From the NCBI GenBank assembly GCA_963693285.1, contig OY848917.1, positions 7,636,118-7,700,117 of the forward strand: a stretch of DNA of 64,000 nt. Reading direction: 5' to 3'. This DNA is from Xestospongia muta. Its lineage: Eukaryota; Porifera; Demospongiae; Haplosclerida; Petrosiidae. Under the pieces are notes generated by a model, which was not told where the DNA came from, searched no databases, and was given only the letters and a program-made list of their open reading frames with translations. The position numbers and the translations under genes were made by a program. Numbering within the stretch: position 1 is the stretch's first letter; each line of letters opens with the position of its first letter. This document shows, in pieces, positions 24,674 through 38,521 of the stretch.

Positions 24674-26858
24674 GCTGACATCATTAGACTTGAGAAATCT
24701 TGCATTTGTAAGTCTCAACCCCTAGTCAGCTCTCTGTCTGTCCCCTCCTCACCACCTCTTTCCACCTCTAGTACTAACCTCATTACTCTTCCATTATCTC
24801 TACCCAATACCTCAAATCTCTAGGCACTATCTTCTGACATACCCATCTCACTTCATCAATCTGTTACTTCCTCATCCTTTTCCTCTGCTGCTTTTCATTG
24901 TACTCATCCTCTTCCTACTACCTTACCCTTTTCCACTCCCAGCACTCAATTACTCTCTCTAAATCATTCAACTACTCCCCTTGCTATTATCACTCCCACT
25001 CCTACTATTATCATTGCTGTTTCTTCTATAACAAGTCCCTCTTCCTCTGGTACCCCTCTGCTTAAATCTTCACGACCTCCTTTTTTAGCCAAAAGTCATC
25101 ATCGTCCTTCATGAAAACCTCTACTCCTTCCTCTTCTTCCACACTTTCTGCATCACAAAACAACTCCCATCCTCCTTTTCTTCCTACTCAGTCAAGTCTT
25201 CAATCCTTCCTACCACTTCCTCTTCCTCTGTCAAGACTTAGCCCAGCTTACCAACATCTCATCCTTCCTTGAATCTCCTACCCAACGAATCTCTACCTCC
25301 TCCTACCCCATCATTTCATTGCAATCGTTCATTACCTTCAAATTTTCAACCCAACCTACTCCTACATCCCCCTCATCAAGTCATTAACCCAACCTACCTT
25401 TCCCTTCACTTCCTCCTACTCCTACATTCAGTCTACCACTTCCTTTGCCTCCACCTTTCCCTCTACTTCCTCTTTTTTCTATACCTCACCACCCCCTACT
25501 ACCTCCTCGACATTCAGCTCTTTACTTCAATGGCCCAATTTCTCTTTACTCACAAGGTTGTCACTTTCCACCTCTCTCTCTTCTTTCTCCCAATCATCAG
25601 CTTCTTCTTCCTGTTCTATCAAACCTTCTGTCAACTTTGTTTGTCCCACTTCTCTGTCTTCCTGCTACCAACTCACATAACCAATTCAATAAAGATTTTC
25701 TGTTTTAATGCTCACAGGGTTCTTCCTAAATTAGATAAACTCTTTGCTTTGTCATCAATCCTGATCTTGTCTGCATTGTGGAATCTTGGCTATCTGCCGA
25801 CATTCCCAATCCTGATATTGCTCTGCCTAATTACTTATTATTCCGTCGTGATTGTAACCACCATTGTGGTGGTATTGTTGTCTTTGTAAAATCTCATGTT
25901 ATTGCTTCTGAAGTTTATGTTTCTCCTAAAATTGAATTTTTTCTGTCTATTAAGCTTAATCATTGCTCTTTTTCAATTGGCACTTACTATTTGGCACTTA
26001 CTATTGGCCTTCATCCTCATCTGACAATGTGGATCTTTTATTTAATGAGCTCATATCATTCAATCCCTCCATTCTTTGTAATCTTATCCTCTTAGGTTAT
26101 TTCAACATTAATTTTTATTCTACTTCATTCTCTAAGACCAAACTGGATGTCAATCCGATACTTTCGACCTTAAGCAAATCATTAATGGTTTCACTCATTT
26201 CTCTCACACTGATACAATATAAATTGATCTTGTTTTTCTCTTATCTAACATCAATGCTCTTTCTTGTAGTGTTCTTCCTCCCGTCTCTTTTTCAGACCAT
26301 ATCTCTATTCTTTTCTCCCTTCCCACAGATTCTGTTAACAGTCCTTTCTCCTCCCCGCCTCACAAGGTCTGGCTATCATATCTCACTGACTTTGAGGATG
26401 CCAATGGTCTCCTCTGCTCCATTGATTGGAAAGAATTACTCCCCTCTGTCGGATCCTAATGCTTCCTGGGCCATATTTAAAGAATGTTTCCATCACATTA
26501 TGACCACCACTGTTCCTAGCAAACTTGTGAATCCCCCTACTAACTCTTATCTTCCTTGGATCAACTGCTCATTCCTTAACCATGTCAAAGTTATAAGAAA
26601 CTCCATCTTCTTTTCTGCTTAAAGATCTGCTCCTTCTCTTTGGGCCCAATACCGTTCCCATTGTAACAAGACTCTTGCTTACCTCAAACACCTAAAATCT
26701 AATTTTTTTCATAATTTTACTCACTTCTCCCTCACCACGATCTTTTTGTCTGCTGTTAAAGCATTCATTTCAAACCTCTGTCTATTCCCACCCTTATCCA
26801 TAATTGTTCTCCTGTAACTTCATCCTCTTCCAAAGCAAATGTTCTAAATCACAACTAT
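24673..26858 (+). mobile_element. Non-LTR retrotransposon fragment, endonuclease region (CR1/L2-like)
   Basis: The first part (to about 25680) is C/T-rich and would encode a Pro/Ser/Thr/Leu-rich stretch. From 25700, across frameshifts, come FCFNAHRVLPKLDKL, then ESWLSADIPNPDIALPNY and LFRRDCNHHCGGIVVFVK: the N-x-x-S/R, E-x-W-L and R-D-x-x-x-x-x-G-G-G blocks of the APE-type endonuclease. A degenerate GDFN block (LLGYFNINF, Asp to Tyr) lies near 26095. Homology fades just before the reverse transcriptase would start, near 26850. The fragment is therefore truncated at both ends and inactive. Large ORFs here are frame shadows. Confidence 0.65.
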
Positions 26859-27433
26859 AGAAGATTATAAAAAAGATCTGCATATTTAAGAGAGAACATT
26901 TATTGCTTGTACACAAAAAGAAAGAGATGATATAATGAAAGATACATTGCATAATTGTATGTGTTAAGACTACAAAGTTGCTTCGACAGCTAAGACAGGT
27001 GTTAGGTGCTAGGTACAGAAGCTCAATGATACAGTAAATAATAATAAGAAACTAAAGTTAACATACAGGAACTGATATTGTAATCATGAATATTACATTA
27101 TACTTGATTAATTAAAACACATAATAGAATATTAAGTAAACTATTACATAGTCTAAGTCTGTTACTTCAACAAGTCTCAAGTTTTACTTAACATTGTATT
27201 AATAGTAGTTATAACACATCTCATCACTGAGGAAGACATTAAAATTTCAATACTTACTATATAATAGATGAGACATATGTAGTCGGTGTGCATGCAGAAT
27301 TGCATGAAGCTAATGATGATTATGAAAGCAAACACTTGGACTTTGCCCTTAGACATAGTAAAAATACCTTTTTGCAATCAAAGAATGTTATTACAATGAA
27401 CTACAGGTACAACACATAAATACACATACCAAT
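26859..27433 (+). other. Upstream region of copy E
   Basis: Homologous to 40880-41440, 51200-51720 and 58730-59330, the distal upstream regions of other copies. No ORF in it is conserved among them. Confidence 0.5.
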
Positions 27434-27878
27434 ATAACAACATATTGTAACTGTACACATACTTGTCAAACCAGTTTATGATACCAGTTTTGGAATAAAC
27501 TCAAATTCTAATTTAATATTGTTAGTCAGTGTCTGGCTGATAAATTATAGTGGAGACAGAAGCCAGGCATCACTCTAAGGGAATTATATTAGTATGCAAT
27601 TCATTTCCTGTTATTGAACAGATTGATGTTGTTCTCTATTCCCATAATAAGTCATTTTGTTGAAGTAAGTGAATAATAAAGCATTATTGAACAGATAGTT
27701 CAATAACAGGAAATGAATTGTATTCTAATGTAATTGTCTTAGAGTGATGCCTGGCCTCTGTCTCCTCTATAATTTATCAGCCAGACACTAACAAAATTAA
27801 ATTAGAATTTGAGTTTATTCAAAACTGGTATCATAAACTGGTTTGACAGGTATGTGTATTGTTGCAATATGTTTTTAT
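27434..27878. repeat. Inverted duplication of upstream block and exon 1 start, copy E
   Basis: The left arm (about 27434-27624) carries the conserved upstream block and the 5' half of E1, with start codon ATA. The right arm (about 27694-27878) is its inverted copy. The spacer is a second copy of the E1 3' end with its donor site (27625-27690). This replaced the true 5' half of E1, so copy E must start at an internal Met. A similar structure precedes copy F. Confidence 0.8.
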
Positions 27879-27923
27879 AGTAGTATATAAGTTTGTATTT
27901 GTATTACTGCCAAATCTAATACT

Positions 27924-30900
27924 ATGAAAAACAAAATGAAGGGAAGGCTCTCTAGTTCACAAGATGATACCACTACCTGCTGTTGTTGTAATATTTCATC
28001 TAAAGTAGCAAAATATCTTGAATTATTTGGACTTATTACTGGTATAATCATTGTACTGATGTTGTTCTCTATTCCCTTAATAAGTCATTTTGTTGAAGTA
28101 AGTGAATAATAAAGCATTATTAATTATCATTAATTGATTTTTACATTTTTTGTTACATGTATAGGAAATGAGAAGTATACAACCCAAGATTAATACACCA
28201 GATATTATTAATACAACAGTAAGTTTAACTATATTATCAACATTTTTATTATTTGAAACACCACTAAAAGAAAATATGTATAATATACATTATAATGGAT
28301 AAAGCTGCTGCTGTTACTAATTTTATTACTCATGACTGCAGTGATATAGATGGGTTTTTTTGATTCATAATTATATTAGTTGCAATCAAAACATGTTTTG
28401 TTTTGATTATTAATTAATAGAAATTTGACTGTTTGAATGACTTCTCATAAAATAGAAGACTGACAACAGTACAACTATGACTCAGTTTATTTACTAATAA
28501 TTACTAAATAAAGATTGAAGCCACCATTATGCAGAAGAGTTAGTCTGTTGATATGTCTAAGAAGGTATTAGGTGGAGTACATGAAGCATAGTAATTTGGG
28601 TAACCAAAACAGGATATGTCTCTAAATGTATTTTATATGAATGATACATACTTGCTATCTAAATGACTATGAATCAGTTAAAATAATCAATCTGTTTTAA
28701 CAATGTTATATAATAAAAATTGGCTTGGTTGACTGTTGATTAAGCAATTGTAATATATCAGACAAATGGTAGCAGTGACTATGGTGGGATGACACAGATT
28801 GTCAATTAAAATTTATTGGCAGAAACTAATCTCACTCAAATCTGATCCAAATCTTTCAATTGTTTGTAGTATTTCTTTTTATGATAATCCCTTCATTATG
28901 ACTTAGTAATAGGTTAAGACAAGGTTTAAAAGGATCATAGGCATAATTGGTGATATTATTCAATTATCATCTTTCTTCTGTGTCTGCCTCTATGGTAACA
29001 CTAAACAGATTAGACACCAAATTGACAGAGTCAAACTGATTGGCAAATGCAACTTGATGACTGTAATGTTTATTACTTATTAATATAATGATGTTAGGTC
29101 AATAATAAACACAGATAGAATAAAGAAGATACTCTACTTAACATGTTGATAAGACAAAGACTAGTTATAATACAGTACCCAACTACCACATGATTATTAA
29201 GTACTATATAGTGAACTGTCAGTATATACACTGTCAAATTTAATATGTTATTTTAACAACCGATTTGTACATCACATTAAATGAATTACTATAGAATGTA
29301 GGCTTCTTGTGAATTACTCACTATATAATTTATTGGTGTATTATGCTTTTACATAGCAACTTATTATATAGTGAGTAAGTCACAGAAATTCTGATTCCAT
29401 AGTAATCCACCCATGTAAAGTACGAATTAGTTATTAAAATAAAATATTAATTTTTACAGTGTACTTATGTCCATATCAACACTATGAACAGTGTTTCAAT
29501 TTTATTCTTAATTGTTGTTAATGCTTTGATAATGTAATGATTATATATAGAACAATTGATTCTATATTATCAATTCAATTGATTGATTTTTTAACTTAAA
29601 GAGTCTTAAGTAATCAATAAAAAATTTTGTGATTGAAAAAAAATTATTGTTAATTTTCAGATGAATAATATTAAAGTAGCTGCAGACAAAGGGAATAGAG
29701 ATATGTTAATATGATACAATAGTTTGATGGGCAATTTCTGTTCAATGTAAATAGATGATTTGGCATATATATCGTATTAACATTAAATGTAGAAGATAAA
29801 GGGCTTGGAATAATATATAATTGCTTTGTAGTACTTGAATAGTATTATCTCAACATAATATCACTATTGCATACCAAGCAGCAGAAATTACAATAAACAA
29901 TTAACTGATGCATAAAAATTGTGATGACTATAATATATGTATCCTTACCTTTTGTTAATAGTTTCCTAAATAGTCTAAATATACATCTTTTAACTTTTTG
30001 AAAGACATTCTAATTACATGTTCATCTATTCATACTTTTTGTTTATTTAGAGTTACTGTTTTATCAATGATTTTTGTATTCCCAGAATTGTTCATATGAA
30101 GACTTATCATGGAGTGTTGTTCCTGATGTTATTAATATTTCTAAATGTTGTGCTAAAACATATTCAGGAAATGCTTGTTCTTCCTTTCTTTCAAATTGGC
30201 AAACCTGTGCATTAGGTCAATCAACATCAGTGTTTGTACATAACACTAGTTGGTTATCAGAAGATCAGATCATAGGGTTTATTACAAATATAGGTAAATT
30301 TATAAATAAAGAATGTGATTTTGTTAGATCTCTTTAACTTAACAGCTCAACTACCTGACTCTTATTCATCCTGCAAAAGAACTGGTGTACCTTTTCTTTG
30401 TCAATATATTTTTCCTCTTTGTGACTGTAAAACTGGAGATTTATATTTACCATCACAAGAGACATGTCAAGAAGTTAGTACTGTTACATGTGGGACATTG
30501 TGGCCACTACTGGAACAAGCGATACAACCACTAAAGTTACCAGATTGTTCTACACTACCTATGGCTACTTACCCACCAGGTATATACATGTACACAGTTA
30601 TATGGAATAAATGGATTTCTATATACACATGTAGATATCAGTGGTTCTGGTAACTCAGTTATTAGTCCTACTACTGGTACCTCATCTTTGCCTCAAGATA
30701 CAATTTGTGCTGATCAATTTATTAAAATCAATGAAACTTGTCTTGCACGCTGTGATAGTTTTGAACAGAGTCCACATGATGTCACTGTTGTCTTAACAAT
30801 TACACGAATGTTTGCTGCTTGTTATGGATTAATTGTTGGAATTGTTCTTATTATCTTATCATTTGTGCGCTGGAAAACAATGTACGGTAATAGTAATGAT

Positions 30901-32341
30901 TTACTTATTTTATTTAGAGCATTGTTTTTAATATAGATTGTATTTTCCTTCAATATTTTTAGTTTACATGACAGCAGGCTACTGTATATTAGGTAAGAGA
31001 GTATTATGTGTGTTCCTTTCAATCTCTCACTTTCTCTGTCTCTCTTTTTTAGCTATTATGATGATCATTTCAGAAATTGACAGATCCAATTTGTATTGTA
31101 ATTCTGTTGCTATAACAAAAGAAACTTTCAATGATTCAACTATATTTTGTCATATGGCAGGTTGAACAATGATTTTCTTTATTAATGATTAGTCTAGACT
31201 CATAATGATACTCATATATGTCTCCATTAGGAGTAGTATTTCATTATTTTGGGCTCAACAATACATTGTGGTGGTTCTTCCATGTTTGTTCAATATTCTA
31301 CAAAATCATGTTACCCTTTACAGCTAAAAAATATAAGAAGAATGAAAAGTACTTCCATATAGTTTTACTAATTACTGGTACGTTTCATTGATTGAAACAA
31401 TGTCATAACATCAATTTATGAATTCAATCAACATAATTATTATACTTATCTTCATTCATACTTATACATACTTATCTACCTATATTTTGTATATATGTAG
31501 TGTTCATTAGAATGTATGTAGGTGTCTAATCCTTAATAGTGGTTTACCTATTACTTTTGATTTGTTGCAAACATGTGTTCAATGCCATTACTAATTGAAT
31601 TCAAAAATGCTATATATTCCACATCTTATGTTGTCTCATTCCAATACTAGGTGTCTTTATCCCCATACCTGGAGTATTACTAGCACTTTTGGTTCCAGAA
31701 TGGAATTATGTTATAAATGATTTTCCTCCATTTTTATGTTCACCAAAAAATCTAAATCTTTGGTATTATACAATGAATTTACCTATTAATATTTTAGTAG
31801 CTATTGGAGTGTCATTGCTTATTCTAATTTTCTGGAAACTTCATAAAGTAAGAATAATAATACTGACTCATTTTAGTATTCCTTGCCCACATAGCATCAA
31901 GGTATATTTCGCATCAGGAAAAAAAGGAGTCTTATTATCAGTACAGCTGAAAAAAAGATTCTAATTGCATTGTGTTATTATGTTATATTTGCTTTGATCA
32001 TGTTGGTACATTTTGGGACCTATACAGCAAATTCTGATTTATTTATAGAAGCTCTAGAGACATATTTTCGTTGTGAAGCATTAGGACATCTACCTAATCA
32101 AACATCACAGTGTGATCCAAAGGAATATCAACAATATATCTATCCAGGCCTTCAAGCAACTACCTTTTTGTTAATGGGATTTCTTACCACAGCAAATTTA
32201 ACCTTTGTCGTTAAGTGGAGCACTATCACCAAATTCTGTTCACGATTATATCATAAAAAAGAAAAATCGTCCAATGGTATGCTCCCTAATCCAGATTTAC
32301 CTGTTGTGGCTGATGTCACAGTTAGCAGTCAAATGTTATAA
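27924..32341 (+). CDS. Copy E: intact Frizzled-like receptor with shortened N-terminus, 623 aa
   Basis: Exons: 27924-28097, 28165-28218, 30086-30293, 30346-30579, 30635-30881, 30937-30992, 31053-31160, 31231-31377, 31651-31847, 31895-32341; all borders GT/AG and the frame is closed. The start is ATG 27924 (MKNKMKGRLSSSQDD), inside what is E1 in other copies. It still leaves the basic stretch, the CCCCN cluster and the N-terminal membrane helix, so topology is unchanged. CRD-like domain, TM1-TM7 and tail are complete, WNYV subfamily. E6 begins ATTG instead of GTTG, giving Ile for Met. KTxxxW is absent from the tail. Confidence 0.72.
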
Positions 32342-33246
32342 TTGTGTTTGAAATAGTTGATTGTGTTTCATTATTTTACTTTGTTTTAGCATTATTGTTG
32401 ATTTTTTTATTCTTAAGTTACTTCATTTAAAATCTAGATATTTTTCACTGTTTTCTATGAAGATATTTGTTGATTGTAATCAATGTGTCAACACTGAGAA
32501 AAAATGCAAAATTAATTTTACATGACTGTACATGCTTATTGGCCTTACTTGAATGTTCATAATCTTGATTCCTTTTGATAATAATATTATAGTAAAATAC
32601 TATCATAATAGTGATGGTTTTCTAAAGCAATGTAGAATAACTGACAGCCAGAAATCTTTATAATCCATTTGGTACATCTATTAACTATACATAAACATTT
32701 ATTAAATATTAAAAATAGTGAATACATAGTGAATAATGTACATCTATGAAAAGTATTGGTTGTTGAAAAGATAGAGCTTTCCATATCTGAAAGGAAAAAC
32801 TCTTTAAAATCCAACTACGTACGAAGTAATAGCTAAATGTTACTACATACCAACTAAAGATAACATTAAAAGTTGATGAATGAAATTTTTGAAGTAATTA
32901 ATAACTCAACAATAAAGTCTTGTTATTATCACATTCTAAAAGAATACTCATGTTAGCTTTATAAAAGTTTCAAAACTAAACAAATTGTAAGAAAGATACA
33001 TAAATACTACAAATGCTACTATTTCAATTAAGTGATATCTGTGACATCAACCATGGCAAGAAAAAGTGGATTAGGGAACATAATAATAATTTGATGATTT
33101 TGGTTTCTTGCGAACAAAATTTGGCATTAGTACTCCAGTTGATAAGAAAGGCTACATTTGCTGTCGAAAAATGTTTTAAAATAGGTAGCTGCTGTAAGCT
33201 CTAGATAGATATATAGATATATACAGTCGTTGCATTAAAGTTTGTG
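32342..33246 (+). other. 3' flank of copy E
   Basis: Shared receptor 3' flank, closely similar to 37740-38480 after copy F. No gene seen. Confidence 0.45.
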
Positions 33247-33417
33247 ATAATTTTCTGGAAACTTCATAAAGTAAGAATAATAATACTGACTCATTTTAGT
33301 ATTTCTTGCTCATATAGAATCAACGTATATTTCATGTTAGGAAAAAAGGAGTCTTATTATCAGTACAGCTGAGAAAAAGATTCTGATTGCATTGTGTTAT
33401 TATGTTATATTTGCTTA
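33247..33417 (+). pseudogene. Exon 9 end / intron 9 / exon 10 start fragment
   Basis: The last 30 or so bases of E9, the whole short intron and the first about 100 bases of E10 are present, then the sequence switches to the distal upstream region of copy F. It is nearest to copies F and G (AATCAA at the E10 start). It is an isolated scrap from unequal exchange. Confidence 0.7.
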
Positions 33418-33541
33418 TGATGATTATGAAAGCAAACACTTGGGCTTTGCCCTTACACATAATAAAAATACTTTTTTGCAATCAAAGAATGCTAATAGAG
33501 TGTACTACAGGTATAACACATAAATACACATACCAATATAA
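33418..33541 (+). other. Distal upstream region of copy F
   Basis: Homologous to 27311-27433 before copy E. No gene seen. Confidence 0.4.
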
Positions 33542-33915
33542 CAACATATTGTAAATGTAGACATACTTGTCAAACCAGTTTATGATACCAGTTTTAGAAT
33601 AAACTCAAATTCTTTTTTAATTTTGTTAGTCACAGTGTCTGGCTGATAAATTATAGTGGAGACAAAGGCCAGGCATCACTCTAAGGGAATTACATTAGAA
33701 TACAATTCATTTCCTGTTATGAATAGATAGAACTAGATCAATAACAGGAAATGAATTGTATTCTAATATAATTGCCTTAAAGTGATGGCTGGCTTCTGTC
33801 TCCTCTATAATTTATAAGCCAGACATTAACAAAATTAAATTAGAAATTGAGTTTATTCCAAAACTGGTATCATAAACTGGTTTGACAGGTATGTGTGCAG
33901 TTACAATATGTTTTT
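33542..33915. repeat. Inverted duplication before copy F
   Basis: Arms about 33542-33725 and 33737-33915 are inverted copies of the conserved upstream block plus the first codons of E1, with almost no spacer. This is a shorter version of the structure before copy E, which keeps an E1 tail in its spacer. Confidence 0.8.
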
Positions 33916-33962
33916 ATAGTAGTATTTATGTTTGTATTTGTATTACTGCCAAATCTAATACT

Positions 33963-36900
33963 ATGAAAAACAAAATGAAGAGAAGGCTCTCTATTTCACA
34001 AGATGATACCACTACCTGCTGTTGTTGTAATATTCCATCTAAAGTAGCAAAATGTCTTGAAATATTTGGACTTATTACTGGTATAGTCATTGTACTGATG
34101 TTGTTCTCTATTCCTATAATAAGTCATTTTGTTGAAGTAAGTGAATAATAAAGCATTATTAATTATCATTAATTGATTTTTACATTTTTTGTTACATGTA
34201 TAGGAAATGAGGAGTATACAACCCAACATTAATACACCAGATATTATTAATACAACAGTAAGTTAACTATATTATCAACATTTTTATTATTTGAAACACC
34301 ACTAAAAGAAAATATGTATAATATACATTATAATGGATAAAGCTGCTGCTGTTATTAATTTTATTACTCATGACTGCAGTGATATAGATGTTTTTTTTGA
34401 TTCATAATTCTATTAGTTGCAATCAAAACATGTTTTGTTTTGATTATTAATTAATAGGAATTAGACTGTTTGAATGACTTCTCATAAAATAGAAGACTAA
34501 CAATAGTACAACTATGACTCAATTTATTTACTAATAATTACTAAATAAAGATTGAAGCCACCATTATACGGAAGAGTTAGTCTGTTGATATGTCTAAAAA
34601 GGTATTAGGTGAATTTCATGAAGCTAGTAATTTGGGTAACCAAAACAGGATATATCTCTAAATATATTTATATGAATAATACATACTTGCTATCTAAGTG
34701 ATTATGAATCGATTAAAATAATCGATCTGTTTTAACAATGCTATATAATAAAAATTGGTTTGGTTCACTGTTGATTAAGCAATTGTAATATACCAGGCAC
34801 ATGGTAGCAGTGACTATGGTGGGATGGCACAGATTGTCAATTAAAATTTATTGGTAAAAATAATCTCACTCAAATCTAATCAAAATCTTCCAATTGTTTG
34901 GAGTATTTCTTTTTATGATAATCCCTTCATTATGACTTAGTGATAGGTTAAGACAAAGTTTATAAACATCATAGACATAATTGGTGAAATTGTTGGATGA
35001 TGTCATGTTTCCACTGTCTCTGTGGTAACCCTAAACAGATCAGACACCAAATTGACAAAGATAACACAAAGTGTGCCATTTTTAAGACTCGTTTAGAGTA
35101 CTAAAGAAATACTAGCAATTTTAGCAGCTTACTATCAAAAGCTTCTGTTTCATTAAGAAAAAAAAGTGAATTTTTTTTTATTCTGTATTTGTTAATTCAT
35201 TCTAGATCCTTCTTATAGAGTGGTAATGGTTAACTTGCACTCAATTAACGTGATAGCTTACTTTACAGAAATTAAAATAACCAAATAACTAATGCAAAAA
35301 AATTGACGATGATTACTATAAAGTATGTATCCTTACCTTTTGTTAATAGTTTCATAAATAGTCTAAATATACATCTTTTAACTTTTTGAAAGACATTCTG
35401 ATTACATGTTCATCTATTCATACTTCATGTTTATTTAGAGTTAAATTTTTATCGATGATTTTTGTATTTCCAGAATTGTTCACAAGAAGACTTATCATGG
35501 AGTGTTGTTTCTGATGGTATTAATGTTTCTAAATGTTGTGCTAAAACATATTCAGGAAATGCTTGTTCTTCCTTTCTTTCAAATTGGCAAACCTGTGCAT
35601 TAGGTCAATCAACATCACTGTTTGTACATAACACTAGTTGGTTATCAGAAGATCAGATCATAGAGTTTATTACAAATATAGGTAAATTTATAAATAATGG
35701 ATGTCATTTTGTTAGATCTCTTTAAACTAAACAGCTCAACTACCTGAATCTTATTCATCCTGCAAAAGAAGTAGTGTACCTTTTCTCTGTCAGTATGTTT
35801 TTCCTCTTTGTGACTGTAAAACTGGAGATTTATATTTACCATCACAAGAGATGTGTCAGGAAGTTAGTACTGTTACATGTAGGACATTGTGGCCACTACT
35901 GGAACAAGCGATACAACCACTCAAATTACCAGATTGTTCTACACTACCTATGGCTACTTATCCACCAGGTATATACATCTAGGGAGTTATATGGATTAAA
36001 TGGGTTTCTACATACACATGTAGATATCAGTGGTTCTGGTAACTCAGACATTAGTCCTACTACTGGCACCTCATCTTTACCTCAAGATACAGTTTGTGCT
36101 GATCAATTTATTAAAATCAATGAAACTTGTCTTGCACGATGTGATAGTTTTGAACAGAGCCCACACGATGTCACTATTATCTTAACAATTACACGAATGT
36201 TTGCTGCTTGTTATGGATTAATTGTTGGAATTCTTCTTATTATCTTATCATTTGTGCGCTGGAAAACAATGTACGGTAATAGTAATGATTTACTTGTTGT
36301 TATTTAGAGTATTGTTTTTAATATAGGTTGTATTTTCCTTCAATATTTTTAGTTTACATGACAGCAGGCTACTGTATATTAGGTAAGGAAATATTATGTG
36401 TGTTACTTTCAATCTCTCACTTTCTGTCTCTCTTTTTTTAGCTATTTTGATGATCATTTCAGAAATTGACAGATCCAATTTGTATTGTAATTCTGTTGCT
36501 ATAACAAAAGAAACTTTCAGTGATTCAACTATATTTTGTCATATAGCAGGTTTGACAATGATTTACTTTATTAATGTTTAGTCTAGACTCATAGTGTTAC
36601 TCATATATGTCTCTTTTAGGAGCAGTATTTCATTATTTTGGGCTGAACAATACATTGTGGTGGTTCTTCCATGTTTGTTCAATATTTTATAAAATCATGT
36701 TCCCCTTTACAGCTAAAAAATATAAGAAGAACGAAAAGTACTTCCATATAGTTTTACTGATTACTGGTATGTTTCATTGATAAAAAAAATGTCATAACAT
36801 CAATTTATGAATTCAATCGGATTATACTTATATTCATTCATCTACCTATATTTTGTATATATGAAGAGTTCATCAGAATGAATGTATATGTTTAATCCTT

Positions 36901-37629
36901 AATAGTGGTTTACCTATTAATTTTGATTTGTTGCAAACATGTGTTCAATGTCATCACTAATATAATTCATAAATGCTATATATTCCACATCTGATGATGT
37001 CTCATTCCAATATTAGGTGTCCTCATTCCCATACCTGGAGTATTACTAGCACTTTTGGTTCCAGAATGGAATTACGTTATAAATGATTTTCCTCCATTTT
37101 TATGTTCACCTCAAAATCTAAATCTTTTGTATTATACAATGAATTTACCTATTAACATTTTAGTAGCTATTGGGGTGTCAATGCTCATTTTAATTTTCTG
37201 GATACTTCATAAAGTAAGAATAATAATACTGACTCATTTTAATGTTCCTTGCTGACATAGAATCAAGGTATATTTCAAGTTAGGAAAAAAAGGAGTCTTA
37301 TTATCAGTACAGCTAAGAAAAAGATTCTAATTGCATTGTGTTATTACGTTATAGTTGCTTTGATCACGTTGGTACATTTTGGAATCTATACAGCAAATTC
37401 TGATTTATTTATAGAAACTCTAGAGGCATATTTTCGTTGTGAAGCATTAGGACATCTACCCAATCAAACATCACAGTGTGATCCAAAGGAATATCAACAA
37501 TATATCTATCCAGGCCTTGCAGCAACTACCTTTTTGTTAATGGGATTTCTTAGCACAGCAAATTTAACCTTTGTCATTACGTGGAGCACTATCACCAAAT
37601 TCTGTTCACAATTGTATCATAAAAAGTAA
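33963..37629 (+). CDS. Copy F: Frizzled-like receptor with truncated C-tail, about 597 aa
   Basis: Exons: 33963-34136, 34204-34257, 35474-35681, 35735-35968, 36024-36270, 36327-36382, 36442-36549, 36620-36766, 37017-37213, 37261-37629. All splice borders are kept. The start is ATG 33963 as in copy E. An in-frame ATG at 33891 would add 24 residues (MCAVTICFYSSIYVCICI...), but copy E has a stop there, so the downstream start is preferred. The product has the N-terminal anchor, CRD-like domain and TM1-TM7. An indel in the A-run after TM7 creates an early stop, removing about 25 residues of the tail. TM5 has Ile where others have Lys (FWILHK). WNYV subfamily. Confidence 0.68.
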
Positions 37630-38521
37630 AATCGTCCAATGGTATGCTCTTTAATCCAGATTTACCTGTTGTGGCTGATGTCACAATTAGCAATCAAATA
37701 CAATGACTGTATTTGAAGTATTTCATTGTGTTTCATTATTTTACAATGGTTTGTTATAAAAAATTTGTTTAAGATTACACTTTAATGTTTTAGCATTATT
37801 GTTGATTTTTTATTTTTAAGTTACTTCATTTATAATCTAGATATTTTTCAATGTTTTTTATGAAGATATTTGTTGATTGTAATCATTGTGTCAACAATGA
37901 GAAAAAAATACAAAATTAATTTTACATGACTGTACATGTTTATTGTCCTTACTTGAATGTTCATAATCTTGATTCCTTTTGATAATAATATTATAGTAAA
38001 ATATTATCATAATAGTGATGGTTTTCTAAAGCAATGTAGAATAACTGACAGCCAGAAATCTTTATAATCCATTTGGTACATCTATTAACTGTACATGAAG
38101 ATACATTAAATGATAAAAATAGTGAATTCTACATGTATACAGATGTACATCTGTGAAAAGTATTGGTTGTTGAAAAGATAGAGCTTTCCATATCTGAAAG
38201 AAAAAACTCTTTAAAATCCAACTACGTACGTAGTAATAGATAAATGTTACAACATACCAACTAGTCCTAGCATTAAAAGTTGATGAATGAAATTTAGAAA
38301 GTAACTAACAACTCTGCAATAAAGTCTTGTTAAAATCACATTCTAAAAGAATAGTCATGTTAGCTTTAAAAAGGTTTCAAAGCAAAACAATTTGTAAGAA
38401 AAAAAAATTAATACTACAAATGCAATTATTTCAATTAAATGATTCTGTGACATCAACCATGACAACAAAAAGAGGGAACATTATAATAATTTGATGATTT
38501 TTCTTTCTTATAATAATTGTA
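37630..38521 (+). other. 3' flank of copy F
   Basis: The first bases are the former C-tail codons, now untranslated, followed by the shared 3' flank. No gene seen. Confidence 0.45.

Noticed and set aside
25269..25889. 206-codon open frame as a possible membrane protein
   Set aside because: It overlaps the LINE fragment. Its hydrophobic residues come from reading a C/T-rich, Pro/Ser/Thr-type region in a shifted frame, and the endonuclease blocks are in other frames.
33891..33962. Upstream ATG of copy F as the true start
   Set aside because: The added residues lie in inverted-duplication sequence, and the same frame has a stop in copy E. Kept only as an alternative.
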